DNA from: Xanthostigma xanthostigma | Taxonomy: Eukaryota > Arthropoda > Insecta > Raphidioptera > Raphidiidae | DNA length: 64,000 bases | Reading direction: 5' to 3' | Assembly: GCA_963575645.1 (NCBI GenBank) | Contig: OY754469.1 | Location: 18,308,001-18,372,000, forward strand | Shown here: piece by piece, positions 11,421-23,831 of the stretch | Position numbering within the stretch: position 1 is the stretch's first letter | Layout: each line of letters begins with the position of its first letter | Position numbers and translations under genes: made by a program | The notes under the pieces: model-generated | Databases searched by the model: none | What the model saw: the letters and a program-made list of their open reading frames with translations, nothing else | What the model was told of the DNA's origin: nothing

Positions 11421-14079
11421 AAACTATAATATACAAAGAGATGACATTGAAGAGCTTATTTTTATAGCTTTGTTAGCTATATGGATTTCCAAAAGCTCCA
11501 TATGTATATATACTATTCACGTCAAAATGTTTAAGTAGCAAAATTACACAGTTTGACATTGATGTAGTTCATAATCATTTTGTTACAAAAATTTATTAAC
11601 TTTAGGTTTCAGAGTTAAATAATTTATTACATTTTTATAGTTTTATAGGTTTAAATCTGAGAACTAAAACTGTTAATTGGCTTTTTAAATTTAATATTGA
11701 CCAAGCCAATTGGTGGCCTTAAAACAAAACTTAAAAAAAAAAACAATATCTTAAAGCTTTCATCTAGCAGTCGATGTTTACCCTTAAACAGTGTAAAATA
11801 CGCCATAATAAAAATCGTAAATTGTCTCATGTTCTCTATTTTCAAAATAATAACATAAGTAAATTGTTTTCTGTTCTAGGTTTCTACAACACAAGCGTTT
11901 GAAGTGGTCTACATACTTACATTAGGATTTAGACAAGGTCAGTTTGCCAGAAACATACGTATCTACGGCTAAAAGATAAAACGGTACATGTCGAATTTTC
12001 ATATTGTTATTCTTTATGCATTTTTATAAAGTTATTTTCTGAACTTTATTGTATTGTATTTTACTGTAAAGAAATTATGAAAAAGAAATCGTTACACATT
12101 CAAGTTACACTGGATTAAAGATTTTTGTATGAACCAAAAATTAAAATAATAATAATAATACAATAATATATAACTAGCTTGACCTGTGTGAATTATTCGC
12201 ACTAAATAAGTAGGTATAATAATTATCACTTTACAAAATTATTTTTTAAATATGATTGCAGGTATTCAATTCGTTTCTAATTTTGCACACTGCTTATAAC
12301 GTTCTTCTTTTTGTTGTAAAAGAAATATTTTACTAAAATTGTCATATAGAGGCGCAAGTAGCAAAAGCGTTGTTCAGCGTTGCCCGTCAGATGGCAGTAT
12401 GCAGTATTTACAATATGAAGGTCAGATGACAGATCGAAGTGTTAAAGTTACGCCGTCAGATGGCAGACGTTGTTCAGAGTTTAATTAATTTACAAAAACA
12501 ATAGCAATAATAAATTTTTTAGTTGTCGATGTCAGTAGAGCAAGCAATTATCTGTAAAATGATATATAATTTATGTGGAGAAATTGTGTGGTTTTTTCTA
12601 AAAAGGGAGGCAAACATCTTAAACCTTAGCGTATTAATATATACGATTTATTTACGTATACAAGTTTTCAAACGTCAAGACATGATAATAAGTTAATAAG
12701 TACTTCCAATCTGATTGTGTAGAAAAATTAAAAAACGTTCAGGCGCATGTTGGGCACCCACATGACAGGGTTCCGTAGTGTTCGTGTGACGTATTTATGA
12801 TTAATTATTATTGGTCGTATTCGTTGATTGACAAATATCATATTCTAACCTAGAAATGCGTCTTTACAATATGATGATACTGTTTTGTGGATTATTAATT
12901 AAAAAGAAGTCGAGTATTCATTGTTTTATGCACTATTAAAATCACCTTGGGGCCTTCCAAAAACCAAGTATAAGAACCTTGATAAGCAAGATATCTTTTT
13001 CGCTTATGGAAGTTATTCAATAACCCAAGTTTCTAGCTTATGAGTTACAGGAGTGACCTTTCTCACTTATATAGGTCTATTAATACGTTCGACTATCGGT
13101 TATGCGAATGGTAGCCCCCGACGGATTTTCTTTGGTTACTTACCTGCGGTAAGTCAGGGGATTTTAGAATTTTATTTAATTCTTTTTATATTATAACATT
13201 TACATTCGTCGTGGGTTTTTTCAAAGTTTTTAATTTTGTTTTATCTTTTTCTATTTTCTAATTATTGCATTTTGTATGTTGACTTGTCATATTCAAACTA
13301 TGTTCTGACGCTATCAACTACGCTTATCAACTATCAATCTCGACAATTTCGACATAAACGTTTTTGTGATTGGGCCACAGAATTAATATATAATCCGTTT
13401 CTGCATCTCACTCGCACACATCCGGTTGTATACACAGTACGTAACGTAACGTATGTAGATGTTTATGTGTCGTCACGATTTTCCGCAATGTAAACTAATA
13501 TTGTAGAGTGCTGCATATTACTCTCGTACATTTCCCCATATCATGCGGTATCTTTGACTATCATTATATTATATTGAATTATATATGAACAATGAACATT
13601 CAACATTAAGCAAAAACTTGTATACAACGTGTTATCGTTTTCACACACGTTCAGTTGTTATTATGCAAATGCACTATATACTAGAATGAAATTTTGTTTA
13701 TATTTTTTGCACGTAAAAAAGCTACGCAAGCTAAATTAATTTAGATTTATAACAAAATTATTAAGAGCGGTTGTCGAGAACAGTGGTGTGCAAAATTTTT
13801 TAGTCTCTCTTTAGATAGATAATTTGGAGGCAGGAAAAATGTTCCTACCGTAATCAGGTTTACAAGAAATCGTTGTGCCACCCAGACAACTAGTTACGAA
13901 CCAAACGGTTCGGATCCCTCGCGGACATGATGAATCTCATGGTACCGAAATATTTACTTACCAACAAAGTTGGAATCTGAGGCCTCTCTTTAAAAATTGC
14001 TTTTTACGACGGTTTCTGTGAAATTACAATGACCTAAAATTCGCAAGTTTGGAGTCACGATATTTCTTTAGGTATGATA
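11421..14079. other. no gene; small repeated word only
   Basis: Three copies of GTCAGATGGCAG or a one-base variant lie at 12386, 12421 and 12454. The rest is AT-rich, without a supportable frame, RNA or inverted repeat. Confidence 0.4.
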
Positions 14080-14645
14080 CTAACCCATACTAATATTATA
14101 AATGCGAAAGTTATTCTGTCTGTCTGTTACCTTTTCACGCCAAAACGCGGACCAGATTTCGATAAAATTTGTCCAGGAGATAGATTGCATCCTGAGAAAG
14201 GACATAGGCTACTTTTTGTCAATAAACAAAATCTGAAATTGGGGATGAAAATATGGGAAACTCATCATTTCTCAAATAAGGGATATGAAAATTAATATTT
14301 AGGCTTGCGATATGAAATAAAGAATTACGTGTTTCAGCGTTTTTGCAAAATCATCCATCAAGGGAGTAAGTGGAAATTTGTAGTTAGGGATATGAAGTTG
14401 CATATTTAGGCTTTTGGTGAGGACTAAAGAATTACATATTTCAGCGTTTTTGCAAGTGCTCCTAGCCGAGAACTTTTTTTTTATTTTCACGAACACCGAG
14501 ATAAAATATTTGGGAGCATAGTTTGTGGGAAATAGCGGGTAAATACGGATATATTCAAGAAAAACGTTGCGACGTATTTCATGTGTTTATCTTTAATAGG
14601 AAATTCATAAATCCGGGCGAAGCCGGACCAGACTGCTAGTGATTT
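14080..14645 (+). mobile_element. RTE-like retroposon tail
   Basis: It starts CATACTAATATTATAAATGC with GTCTGTCTGTTACC, then ACCAGATTTCGATAAAATTTG and GGACATAGGCTACTTTTTGTC. It ends GCGAAGCCGGACCAGAC followed by TGCTAGTG. This layout is typical of RTE-like LINE 3' ends and their SINEs in insects. No reverse-transcriptase frame lies upstream, so it is a truncated copy. Confidence 0.7.
14276..14458 (+). repeat. diverged two-copy tandem duplication inside the retroposon tail
   Basis: Units at about 14279-14346 and 14391-14454, spaced 112 bp. Both carry GGGATATGAA, ATATTTAGGCTT, AAAGAATTAC and TTTCAGCGTTTTTGCAA. Confidence 0.75.
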
Positions 14646-15446
14646 ATATAGAGATTTTATTTGAACACACTGTATACTAAGGTAGTTAAATAATATTATG
14701 GCAATAAAACTCAAGGTCTGCAAGCATGTAACATGATAACTGAATACATATTAGTTACATTTTTTGCTATATACGTCTTATATCTATTTCTATTTTAAAA
14801 AATTATATATATGGTGGCAGGACGGATCAATATGGTGGAAGTAATGGTGCAGAAATAGCATGATATAAAGTATTTATTTGCTTTACTCCCATAAAATAAC
14901 TACTTTATATGCATGAATACAGGCATAAAAAGTGACTCATTTCATACTAGTGCGAGAAAGTAAAAAAAAAACTGGTCGCGCCATACCAATTTTATATTAA
15001 TTATCGCTGCAGGGGGAACTTAATTCTAACAATAACAAACTTGCAAAAAACAGATTTTTTATTAATTTAACTGATAGAATTTCAGTTCAGAATACGTGAA
15101 ATACAATTAAATATAATAAATACATTTTACTTTTTTTCTTATTACAAGCTGTTTTCTATACAATTTTTCCAAGATAAATAACATGTACAAAAGTTATTAA
15201 AAAAAAATCCTGAAAGTGCAATTTGTTTGCAAATGTATTAATTGGATGCGACTACAGAAACCCTTCAGGATTGAAAAGCCGAAAATGAAAGTGCAAAGAA
15301 GTCGCAGGTTCAAGAAAAAACAATTTCTAATTCTTGTACATGTATTTATCTCGGATAAATGATTTAGAAAAAAGCTTGTAATAAGAAAAAAAATTAAAAT
15401 AGCATCTACGTACCTTCGTCACGAAAAAACGTAAAAACATTTTTTT
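14646..15446. other. AT-rich DNA, nothing recognised
   Basis: No supported structure; short frames are chance-like. Confidence 0.35.
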
Positions 15447-16054
15447 AGTTTCCAAACGAAACTAGTTTTTATACTGAAACCGAAACCGAATTACGGCTTC
15501 AGTCTCAGTTTCGGCCGAAACCGAAATTTCATGTTTTTGTCGGAAAAATAAATATTGTCATAATCAGTCTTTATTTTTTTTTTTTTTTATTTTTAAATCA
15601 ATCACATACTAATCATCCAGCCTATGGTATTTTAACTAATCATTAACTTATCATATCATATTGTTGCCGCTTTTATTTCAAAAAAGCACAAAATAAATAT
15701 ACTTTTTTTTTAAATATTATGAAACGAAATAAAAGCTACAAAACTAAATTACTTTTTAGTAAAAAGTATTTACCTAATAAATATATTTAGGTATAGGTAC
15801 ACATCTCTTTCATCTTAAGAACAAAATTATTTCTTCTAAACATTGGTCATTTTGTATGGTACTCTTGTTAACGAACTACATTAAAATTAATAAGTGTCTA
15901 TCTACCAAATACGACAAAAACAAAATTTCAGCACTAAACCTCCCGAACGTAGTTTCTGCTTAGGCCGTAGTTTCGGCCGGATAGCAGCCGAAACCAGTTT
16001 TTGTTTTTTGCCGAAACTAGGCCAAAACCGAAACCGAAAGTTCGGTCGGACACT
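15447..16054. mobile_element. hAT-like MITE with GAAACCGAAACCGAA repeats
   Basis: Both ends are built from the word GAAACCGAAACCGAA. On the left it is followed by TTTCGGCCGAAACCG; on the right are GTTTCGGCCGG and AAAACCGAAACCGAAAG. Candidate terminal repeats are imperfect: AGTTTCCAAACGAAAC on the left against AGTGTCCGACCGAACT read inward from the right. Flanks are T-runs, so the 8-bp duplication expected for hAT cannot be judged. The interior is AT-rich and non-coding. Confidence 0.55.
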
Positions 16055-16334
16055 TTTTTAATAATAATTTTAAGAAAATCATAAAATTGCACTTGACTGT
16101 TAGCCCGGTCAATTTAGACAATTGAAATAACAAAAATTCCGACAGAGCCAAATTTTTGTAGAGACCTTGGGTTTACCATTACAAATGAAGTGCCAAAAGT
16201 CCCCATCGATCCCATATGTGCTTCGATACTTATTCGGGGTCAAAGGTCAAAATTTTAGATTTTTTGGATTTTTGTCAAAAACGGTAAGTTTTATCGATAA
16301 AGTACCTTAGACCAAAGTTGTAGATCTCAAAATT

Positions 16335-16741
16335 CTCTATAATCATACACCCGGAAAAGTTCAATCTCTGCAGCAAAAAGACAACGTGAGGATGAACAGG
16401 CCAGTACTTCAAAAGTAAGCCCACCTCGTACTAGAGAGCTATTAAGGGAATCCAACTTTTGTTTTACAAAACACTGCTTATTTTGTGGCGATGAAGCAGA
16501 TGAAGAGGCTGAGAAGAAGAAAGCGCAGAATTATTGCAGAAAAATTCATAAAGTTTCTACACTTACATTCAAAGAATCCCTTCTAAAATTAGCTAAAGAT
16601 CGTTCTGATGATGTGTCAAAAACTGTCCTTTGCACGTATTAATTTTGAGTATGATTTAGTCGCTGCTGATACTAAATACCATGACAGTTGTTACAAATCC
16701 TTCCTGAGACCTAATACTGCCAGTTTACGTTGGATGAATTA
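16335..16741 (+). pseudogene. cysteine-rich protein fragment of a widespread insect family
   Basis: The first part (16338-16639) encodes a charged N-terminus and then FCFTKHCLFCGDEADEEAEKK, a compact Cys/His cluster of zinc-ribbon type, followed by RKIHKVSTLTFKESL and LLKLAKDRSDDVS. Translation in a second frame from 16633 gives ARINFEYDLVAADTKYHDSC then YKSFLRPN, so one small indel separates the two parts. I recall this pair of motifs (Cys cluster, then 'YHxxCYKSF') from many uncharacterised invertebrate proteins that behave like transposon-derived genes. There is no start codon upstream and no continuation after 16741. I read it as a truncated, broken exon or element fragment. Function is not known to me. 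Confidence 0.6.
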
Positions 16742-17164
16742 AAGAATGTTTGCCAAAATGTAGCTTTAATTAAATGATAAATAAGTTTTGAAAATCTAGT
16801 TTTGAGTACTATTGGTGGCCCTTTTTAAAATCTTATCAATTCAATTAAAGATTTTTGGCGCTCCTGTAAGTTGTAACTGCGCATCAGTGAGTATGATTCA
16901 ACGGAATTATAATCCTCAGAGTAACCCCAGTGTTAATATTTCTCACTACACCGACTATATCTTTACAAACAACCTAAACCACATACCTAACAAATATTCC
17001 TCTCTTTTGCATGTGCATACGTGACTACCAGCAGCACGTACCTTCGTTTTGTATATAAAAAGACAGTTTAAGCTCTGTGTGACTGTAGATCAGTGTGCTA
17101 TCTCTTTTAGCTTATAAACATGATCGTTTAAGAACACAGTCGGAACTTTTGAAAAAATTTACTT
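16742..17164. other. no supported feature
   Basis: The frame at 16812-17024 lacks protein-like pattern. It lies between the cysteine-rich fragment and the tandem-headed retroposon. Confidence 0.35.
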
Positions 17165-18199
17165 TTTTTTAAATCGGCCAGCTGCCAGTGGGACTCGTGC
17201 ACTGATGGTTTCGTACAAACTAGTATGTATTGTAAATATAGCTTTAAAAAAAACCGGCCAGCTGCCAGTCGGACTCGCGCACCGAGGGTTCCGTACAGAC
17301 TTGTAGGTATGTAAATAAAGCTTTAAAAAACCGGCCAGCTGCCATTCGGACTCGCGCACCGAGGGTTTCGTACAAACTTGTAGGTATGTAAATATCTTTT
17401 AAAAAAACCGGCCAGCTGCCAGTTGGACTCGCGCACCGAAGGTTTCGTACAAATTTATCGGTATGTGAATAGTTCGTGTATCACAAGAATCGAGTCTCAA
17501 AAATGTTTCCCGCTTTGCCGTTGGAAAACTGTTGTCCCCATATTATAACCACGTAAGTCGCGGTCTTACCAACTGAAAATAAGTTCGAAATCGCAATGTG
17601 ATGGTAAATGTAATGATTTAAGATTAACTACCCTTACTGTGACTATACCTGATAGCCTAGCGGTCGTACCGTGCTGTGTGCGAGAGTTCTCATAATTGAA
17701 TTTTAATAAATGTTCGAATATACTGCTGTATAAACGCACCGTTAGCGGACGCTTTTTTTGTATTAGAACTGTTACTGTGTACGTGCGTAGCACGTTGTTG
17801 CGGTTTTTGTATGTATAGTATACAATGTATTGTGTATAAAAATTTATATCGTTACAGCAAATTTTTTTTGTGATATAACTACGAATTTACGGTTTATTTA
17901 TTTATCCCTTTACTTGTGCTATAAGACATTGCTTCTTGACAAATTTCATTGTTCTGGGTCAACGGGAAGTATGCTATAGGTTTTGTTTCCCTTGCCAGTG
18001 TCAAAATATACGATATAAACGGTCGTATTTTTTTATTGCGTTGACTTAGAAGTTTGATTTTTTCACAGCTCTAAGGGATTTCAACTCGATACCTCTGTGC
18101 GTTCCTGAGAAAAAAAGTCTTGACAGACAGACAGATGGACAACGAAGTGGTACTGTAAGCGTTCCTTTTTTCTCTTTTGAGATACGGAACCCTAAAAAC
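17165..18199 (+). mobile_element. retroposon-like repeat with four tandem heads
   Basis: Four tandem units of about 75-80 bp (17165-17465) each carry CGGCCAGCTGCCAGT, GGACTCGCGCACCGA and GGTTTCGTACAAAC. Single copies of this head usually open a common lepidopteran-type repeat. About 600 bp later the matching 3' end is present: GACAGACAGACAGATGGACA, CAACGAAGTGGTACTGTAAG and TTTTGAGATACGGAACCCT, ending in A-rich sequence. The 'GGTTCCGTAC' of the head and 'TACGGAACCC' of the tail are inverted to each other. The interior has no recognisable enzyme. Confidence 0.65.
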
Positions 18200-19477
18200 A
18201 CTACAAAAATTAAAATGATTAAGTTTTAAAGTTGGCGCCATCTGGATTACTATAACTAATTGTATTATGTTCTTTAATTAAATTGGCGTCAACCTCAAAA
18301 CTTTATTATTTTATGTTTTGTGGCGTTCTTTAAGGATGTTCAATTGTTTTAAAAGGTCTTTTTAGTCCTCTCCCGACTTGTGTTCTGAAATGACCATGCT
18401 GATGTCTTTTTTTGAAGGAGGTTCAATTTTTATTAAAAAAGGTTTTTTTTACTTTTTGGTGACTTTTCAATACGCATTTTGCACGTTAATAACCTTGATA
18501 TTTTAATACTAAGCTGTAAAAAGAATACTGAACCGATTTAAGTAAAATTTACGTGAGACCACCCTGCAGATGTGCCTATTGAACAGGAAAAAAATGGTCA
18601 AAATCAGTTCACTAATTCTGGAAATATATCATATATACGAAAAAAAAATTCTAAACATTTTTTATACAGTCGGACTGATTTTACAGGTGTATAGGTGTAT
18701 TCGTATTTTTAGTCCCTACTCACGCAAAAAATTTCCTTTTACGCTGATGGAAAAATCCGTTTGACAACGTGTGGTAAATGTTTTTTTTTCTGGATGGTCT
18801 ATGACTGCTACAAAGTGAGGTTAAAGAAGAAATTGGAGATACATTAGTCGATTAGTTCTGACATGTTGAAAATACATGAGTTCTACAGTATAAACAAAAC
18901 TGTAGCAGATTGTGAAAATGTATTTAATTAAAGGTCAAAGTCTTCATAGAAATGATTATCCAACGTATGAAACCTGCTTCAACAGTTGTACAATGTACAT
19001 GTTCAGTTGAAAGCATGTTTTTATTGTTTTTTAGCTTTGCATTCACTACGTCAAGGTATGCATAAACGAATTCCACCATTAAAAATAAACAACTTGAAAA
19101 TCTAATTACTAGCTCAGAATAATTGTATATCCTATTGAGCACCAATTCGCTATTCATAACGTCATAACTTCTTACCATTATATACCTATATAGAGAATTT
19201 TATTTTGGAAATCACAGTATACAAAAAGAAAAAAAAACGGGTTGCACACCGGGAGTGCCGGCAGAAGTGAAAACTTGAATATTACCTCTACTCTCCATCC
19301 GTCTTACGAATTTTCGATCAGGTCACGTGTCCTGACGCGAGTTTAACATTTTTTACCCATTACAAAAAAAGTGTACAATGTTGCTAAAGAAGTTTTCACT
19401 TCAAAAATTTAAGTATATCGTGATTCATCTAAGATATCAATAGTAGATTGTATTCTAATGCTCAGTTGCAGATGGCA
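18200..19477. other. AT-rich DNA with a short hairpin-like repeat
   Basis: 18215-18310 contains AAAGTTGGCGCCAT and, inverted, AATTGGCGTCAACCTC. A related pair lies at 24550-24640 (GAGGTCGGCACCA / TTGGTGCCAATC). Nothing else is supported. Confidence 0.35.
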
Positions 19478-19837
19478 TTGACAGAAAATCTTAGATTGTG
19501 AACATACTACATATTTTTTTTCCATATGAAAAGCAGCGTGGAATTTTAAATCGATCCTGCTCGAAAAATAATTGAAACTATATTTTTCTTAAACTGTGTA
19601 CACGTGTATTTAGCATCGTTTTTTGTACAGTTTCCACTTAAAAACAAGAGTTTTCTACTCATTCTGATCAAAAGTGATCTTTGAAAGTGATCTTTTTCTA
19701 TGTATAATCTAATCCTTTGTTTTTGTGTGAGTACAATCTAACGTTCTAGATGGCAGGGAGTTTGAATACGACATAAGACTGCTTCTGATGTGTATGGAAA
19801 CTGTAATTCTATGATCACAATCTAAGGTCATTGTCAA
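19478..19837. mobile_element. 360-bp MITE with about 28-bp inverted ends
   Basis: The left end TTGACAGAAAATCTTAGATT and, read inward, the right end TTGACAATGACCTTAGATTG match with few changes and continue GTGA(A/T)CATA. Inside is AAATCGATCCTGCTCGAAAA. Partial relatives occur at 53790-53900 (opposite strand) and, more diverged, at about 56280-56370. No coding frame. Confidence 0.6.
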
Positions 19838-20100
19838 ATCAAATAATAATCCCTTCAACCTGGTACTAGTGTTGTAATATCATTACACACAAGGTATAAT
19901 ATTTGTTAAACGTACTTACTTTAAAATAGCTGTTTTCACTTCGTTTTCTAAATTTTTGTTAGGTCATTTTTTGGCGATGCAGATTATAAAAAAAGCCAAC
20001 AGACAGACAAAAAATTGCTTACCGATGAATTGCCATAGCGCTACCACTTTTGTTTTGCACTACAGCACTAACTGTGTAGTGTATCACTTAACATGTCTTG

Positions 20101-20200
20101 GGCCAGTAAAATGGCGAACTAAGTTTCCACTAGTTCGAAAATTAGAAGAATTTTTCCATGGTTTACAATATTGAATTTTGACAAGATACAAGCAAAAAAC
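20101..20200 (+). repeat. uninterrupted copy of a dispersed sequence (empty site)
   Basis: GGCCAGTAAAATGGCGAACT, then AAGTTTCCACTAGTTCGAAA and ACAAGATACAAGCAAAAAAC. The same sequence at 27665-28421 is split by a 650-bp fold-back element. This copy therefore shows the pre-insertion arrangement. Confidence 0.75.
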
Positions 20201-20261
20201 ACCTCGATAAAGCTGGAATCGTCAAAAATATTGTATGATAAAATTATTGGAATGAGAATTA

Positions 20262-20930
20262 AGGGCTATTTAAGGGCTAATTTATTGTCCCATTTTTAAT
20301 TTTAGGGCTCTTATCCTTTTAGGCCAAACCTGTGACGCTGCTAGCTTTAGAAAAAATTAGCATCGCCACAGAGTCTAATGATGAAAAGAATTGTATGAGA
20401 TTTAAAGGCTATTTAAGAGCCAATTTAGTGCTCCACTTTTAAATTTCGGGCTCTTGTTTTTTTAGGCAAAATCTTTGAATAACTACTATACGGTGGAAGT
20501 ACGGGTCACACACGGTGGAGGAGCGGATAAACCTGGCAGCGCCACAAGAATTATGTTAACGATTGCATGAGGTTAAGGGCTAATTATGTGCCACATTTTT
20601 AAATTTAGGGCTCTTGTTTTTTTAGGAAAAATCTTTGAATAACTTCTATACGGTGGTAGTACGAGTTCCATATGGTGGAGATGCGGGTCACTCATGGTGT
20701 AAATGTTAGTACAATATTATGACGTAAAAAACACAAAAATTGAGAATTCTGACCTGGATCAGAATTTTATGGAAGTCGGCATGCGTAAAAAGAAAGGCAA
20801 ACCATCCAATTATTGGACGAAATGATTCTTCATTGTGACGCTGGCAGGTCGACCCGCTCCTCGACCATATGTGACCCGTACTTCCACCATATAAAGGTTA
20901 TTCAAAGATTTTGGCTAAAAAAAAGTGATT
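20262..20930. repeat. diverged tandem repeat plus an inverted copy
   Basis: Units at about 20267-20327, 20407-20530 and 20572-20690 share GGGCTCTTGTTTTTTTAGG, AAAATCTTTGAATAACT and TATACGGTGG(A/T)AGTACG. An inverted unit at 20839-20930 has the complement, CCCGTACTTCCACCATATA and GGTTATTCAAAGATTTTG. This is a complex local array rather than a simple satellite. Confidence 0.7.
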
Positions 20931-22151
20931 ATTTTTTCCCCATTCATCTATTTTAATAAGCAGTGCAATATTGAACAATACTCAATTAACCCAGTTATAT
21001 AACACTAAAAAAATAACTCAAAATTATCTCAAGATAAAAATCTTAAACTAACGGCACAAAATCGTCAGAAATTCTGTATACATGCGGATCCATTATGAGT
21101 TTAGTTCTTATCAGAACGAAGACAGTTGTAACACAGTAAATAATGCAAAGAGATATATAAATGTAATGGGATGTAAAATGACCAATACGTTTTAGGATCA
21201 TAATTACATATAGAGATTATACATTTACACATTTGGAAATTGTACATTAATTGTGCTATTATATAGGTATTGAATGGTAGAAATTGCATTGCTGAAAATC
21301 TTCTATCCCATTTTAACTTATGTAATGTTAAGTTTGCTAGAAAGTGACAAAAATTTAACAGCACTGTTAGTTCTATAATTGATCATACAGAATAGCATCA
21401 TTTATCTGCACGGAAATATCAACCTTTTTATTGAATAAAACAATGTACTCCCTGTGTGCAAATCGACTGAAAGGCCTTTTGTTGCTAAATCATTCATCAA
21501 TTAAGTGTTTCCATTTTTCATTTGTCTTTTGTTATCGTTACATAAATAAACATGCGCATCCTGTCACAACGAATTAAGATACGTATCATTTATTTTTATT
21601 TTGTCACATTTTTATCGTTCGATCATCCTTCTTTTGTTCTATAGTCAATGCAATGTGGAGATGCTAGAAAAGAGTGAGGAGGTTAGAAATATTGATAAAA
21701 TTTTGAATGAAGAATTACAACAGAATTTTCGACGCTCTATAGTTGCGTTTAATAGTAGCACTCTTTGATATTATTGAAATAAACCTTCTTAAGCACATTT
21801 TTGAATTTCGCAAAGGGTCTACTCGGTAAATTGGCGTTATGAACAAATGTAACTTTTTGGCGCGGCGCACTAAGCCCGTTTATGCAGTTTATACTGAGTG
21901 TCGCATTTTAAACGAGCCGTCGTTATATCTAAAAGTTTTGCAAATGTGGGAGAAAAAGTTTTGAATAAAAGTTGCTCACTATCGAGGAGCTAATGTAGGG
22001 TCGGGACTCTAATGTCACATGCAGTTTCAAAGATACGATTTTGGGCATTCATTGACTGATTCACTGACACTGACTGACTGAAGATCATAATAAATCTAGG
22101 GTACTTCCAAGCGAGATAGAGCTTTGAAATTTGGAACATAGAACATGTTTA
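20931..22151. other. AT-rich DNA, nothing recognised
   Basis: No convincing frame, RNA or inverted repeat. Confidence 0.35.
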
Positions 22152-22336
22152 AGGTGGTAATTACGAGAAAAATCAGACAATCAATAAAAATTCAACATGG
22201 CGGATTCTGACACTGATTAGTGAGTTTGGCTTTGAAAAGTTATCTAGGACATTTCCAGTGGTAAGGTGTTAATTACGAGAAAAGACAAAAATCCATAAAA
22301 GTTCAGAATTGCGGATTCTAACACAAAATAGTGACT
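22152..22336 (+). repeat. two-copy tandem repeat, period about 111 bp
   Basis: Units begin AAGGTGGTAATTACGAGAAA (22152) and AAGGTGTTAATTACGAGAAA (22263). Each continues with AT(C/A)AAAA(A/G)TTCA and GCGGATTCT. Confidence 0.65.
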
Positions 22337-22603
22337 TCTGCTTCGGGGTACATATTCTAATAAACAGTAATATTTAGAAGATGAGTTTGGACTCATAATG
22401 AATGTAAATTAGTTAAAACAATAAAAAAATTGTTTTAATTAATTTAGGTACCTTTAACAGTAATTATTAATTATAAGTGATTATTTATTGAACAAAAAGT
22501 TTTGAAATCTCACCAAATACATAGATGTGAGAAAAAGAACTGAGATCTAAAAGGCTGTCAAGTTTTCTCTTGGCAAGTTTTGATGTTTAATATAAGCTCA
22601 TGA

Positions 22604-22794
22604 GCATAACACGCGTATATTCTAAACCAAACTCATGTTAACGTCGGCGTAACAAATAAAATTTTAATGGTTTATAACAAATTACCCCCTAGACTGAAAA
22701 GCTACCAATAAAAAAGTTTAAGCAAGAGCTCAAAATGTACTTAAATACAAATAATTTTTATTCTATGAACGAATATTTTAGTCAGCCATATTGA
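22604..22794 (+). mobile_element. LINE reverse-transcriptase C-terminal fragment
   Basis: 22607-22710 encodes VNVGVTNKILMVYNKLPPRL. 22719-22794, in a second frame, encodes KKFKQELKMYLNTNNFYS and then MNEYF before a TGA. The pattern 'YNKLP..LK ... FK.ELK.YL....FYS..EYF' is what I know from the last part of reverse transcriptases of jockey/CR1-like LINEs. A small frame change lies between the two parts and nothing upstream continues the enzyme. It is a dead 5'-truncated copy. Confidence 0.5.
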
Positions 22795-23143
22795 TAATAT
22801 TTTTTATTTTTATTGTTTTCTCTTGGAAATTGTTAATGTTGACCCATTCTACACTGTACTCGGCACCCTTCGAGAACTCGATTTTTTTGTAGGTTCCGAA
22901 CTAGACCCCTTTTTAAACGTCTTTATTTACTTTGACTCCGTATATTTCTGTGTTTCTTTGTTTCAAATACACTATTATAATAACTAACTGACCGACCCGG
23001 CTTTTGTTTGGATTCAAATCGCACTTTTAATAAAGCATAAGTACTAAAAATATAAAAATAAAAAGAAGTAAAACTATTAAGTCAAACGCTTTTATAGTAC
23101 AATCGATAATGTAGATACTAAAAACTAGGAAATAAATAAGAGT

Positions 23144-23319
23144 CACCATAGGGGGCTTTGATTAAACTAAAATAAAATCGTAGCGGGCATTTAGTAGACA
23201 ACTTTCATTTGTTTGAGATTGGAAATCATATTGAGCCTTCTACTGCCTTCTTCGACCATAATGTAACTATAAATGCCCCCTAAGATTTTATTTTAGTTTA
23301 ATCAAAGCCTCCTATGGTG
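23144..23319. mobile_element. 176-bp fold-back MITE
   Basis: Arms of about 50 bp: CACCATAGGGGGCTTTGATT on the left and the inverse ending CCTCCTATGGTG on the right, both with TAAACTAAAATAAAATC and GGGCATTTA. Confidence 0.8.
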
Positions 23320-23340
23320 AATCATATTTTTATTTTATTA

Positions 23341-23831
23341 ACCGACTTCAACAAAAAGGAGGAGGTTCTGTGTTCGTCTGTATATTTTTTTTTATGTATG
23401 TTCACCGATTTCTCCGTCAATTATGGACCGATTTTCAATTTTTTTTTTATTCGAAAGAGTGCACTTCCGAGGTGGTCCCATCGGAACCAAGTCAGGATCT
23501 GATGGTGGATCTCGGAGAAATCGAGGGAAACTCTCAAATTTCAAAGGCATGCATAATGTTTTTTTATGTATGTTCACCGATTTTTAGTGTTAGATTAACA
23601 CTAAAAAGAGAAAAATAAAATATTTTTAACAAAAAAATTGAACCGACTTCAAAAAAGGCACTAAAAAGTAAAAAATAATTGCGTATTGAAATGTTTTGGA
23701 GTTGGTGTCAGCCAAAATGAAATCTATTCCGAGAACTACACCGACTCCAAAACATTTCAATACGCAATTATTTTTTACTTTTTAGTGCCTTTTTTGAAGT
23801 CGGTTCAATTTTTTTGTTAAAAATATTTTTA
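23341..23831 (+). mobile_element. CCGACTTC composite repeat, copy 1
   Basis: A direct part reads ACCGACTTCAACAAAAAGG, AGGAGGTTCTGTGTTCG and TATGTATGTTCACCGATTTC. A palindrome (23618-23831) follows, with arms TTAACAAAAAAATTGAACCG + ACTTC and their inverse. A second copy of the whole arrangement lies at 54138-54640. The type is common in Lepidoptera as far as I recall. The interior is non-coding. Confidence 0.75.

Noticed and set aside
17159-17359. 66-aa repetitive minus-strand frame
   Set aside because: An artefact of the four tandem heads of a retroposon-like repeat.
17165-17465. CRISPR-like repeat array
   Set aside because: Units are contiguous, with no spacers, and the DNA is clearly eukaryotic.
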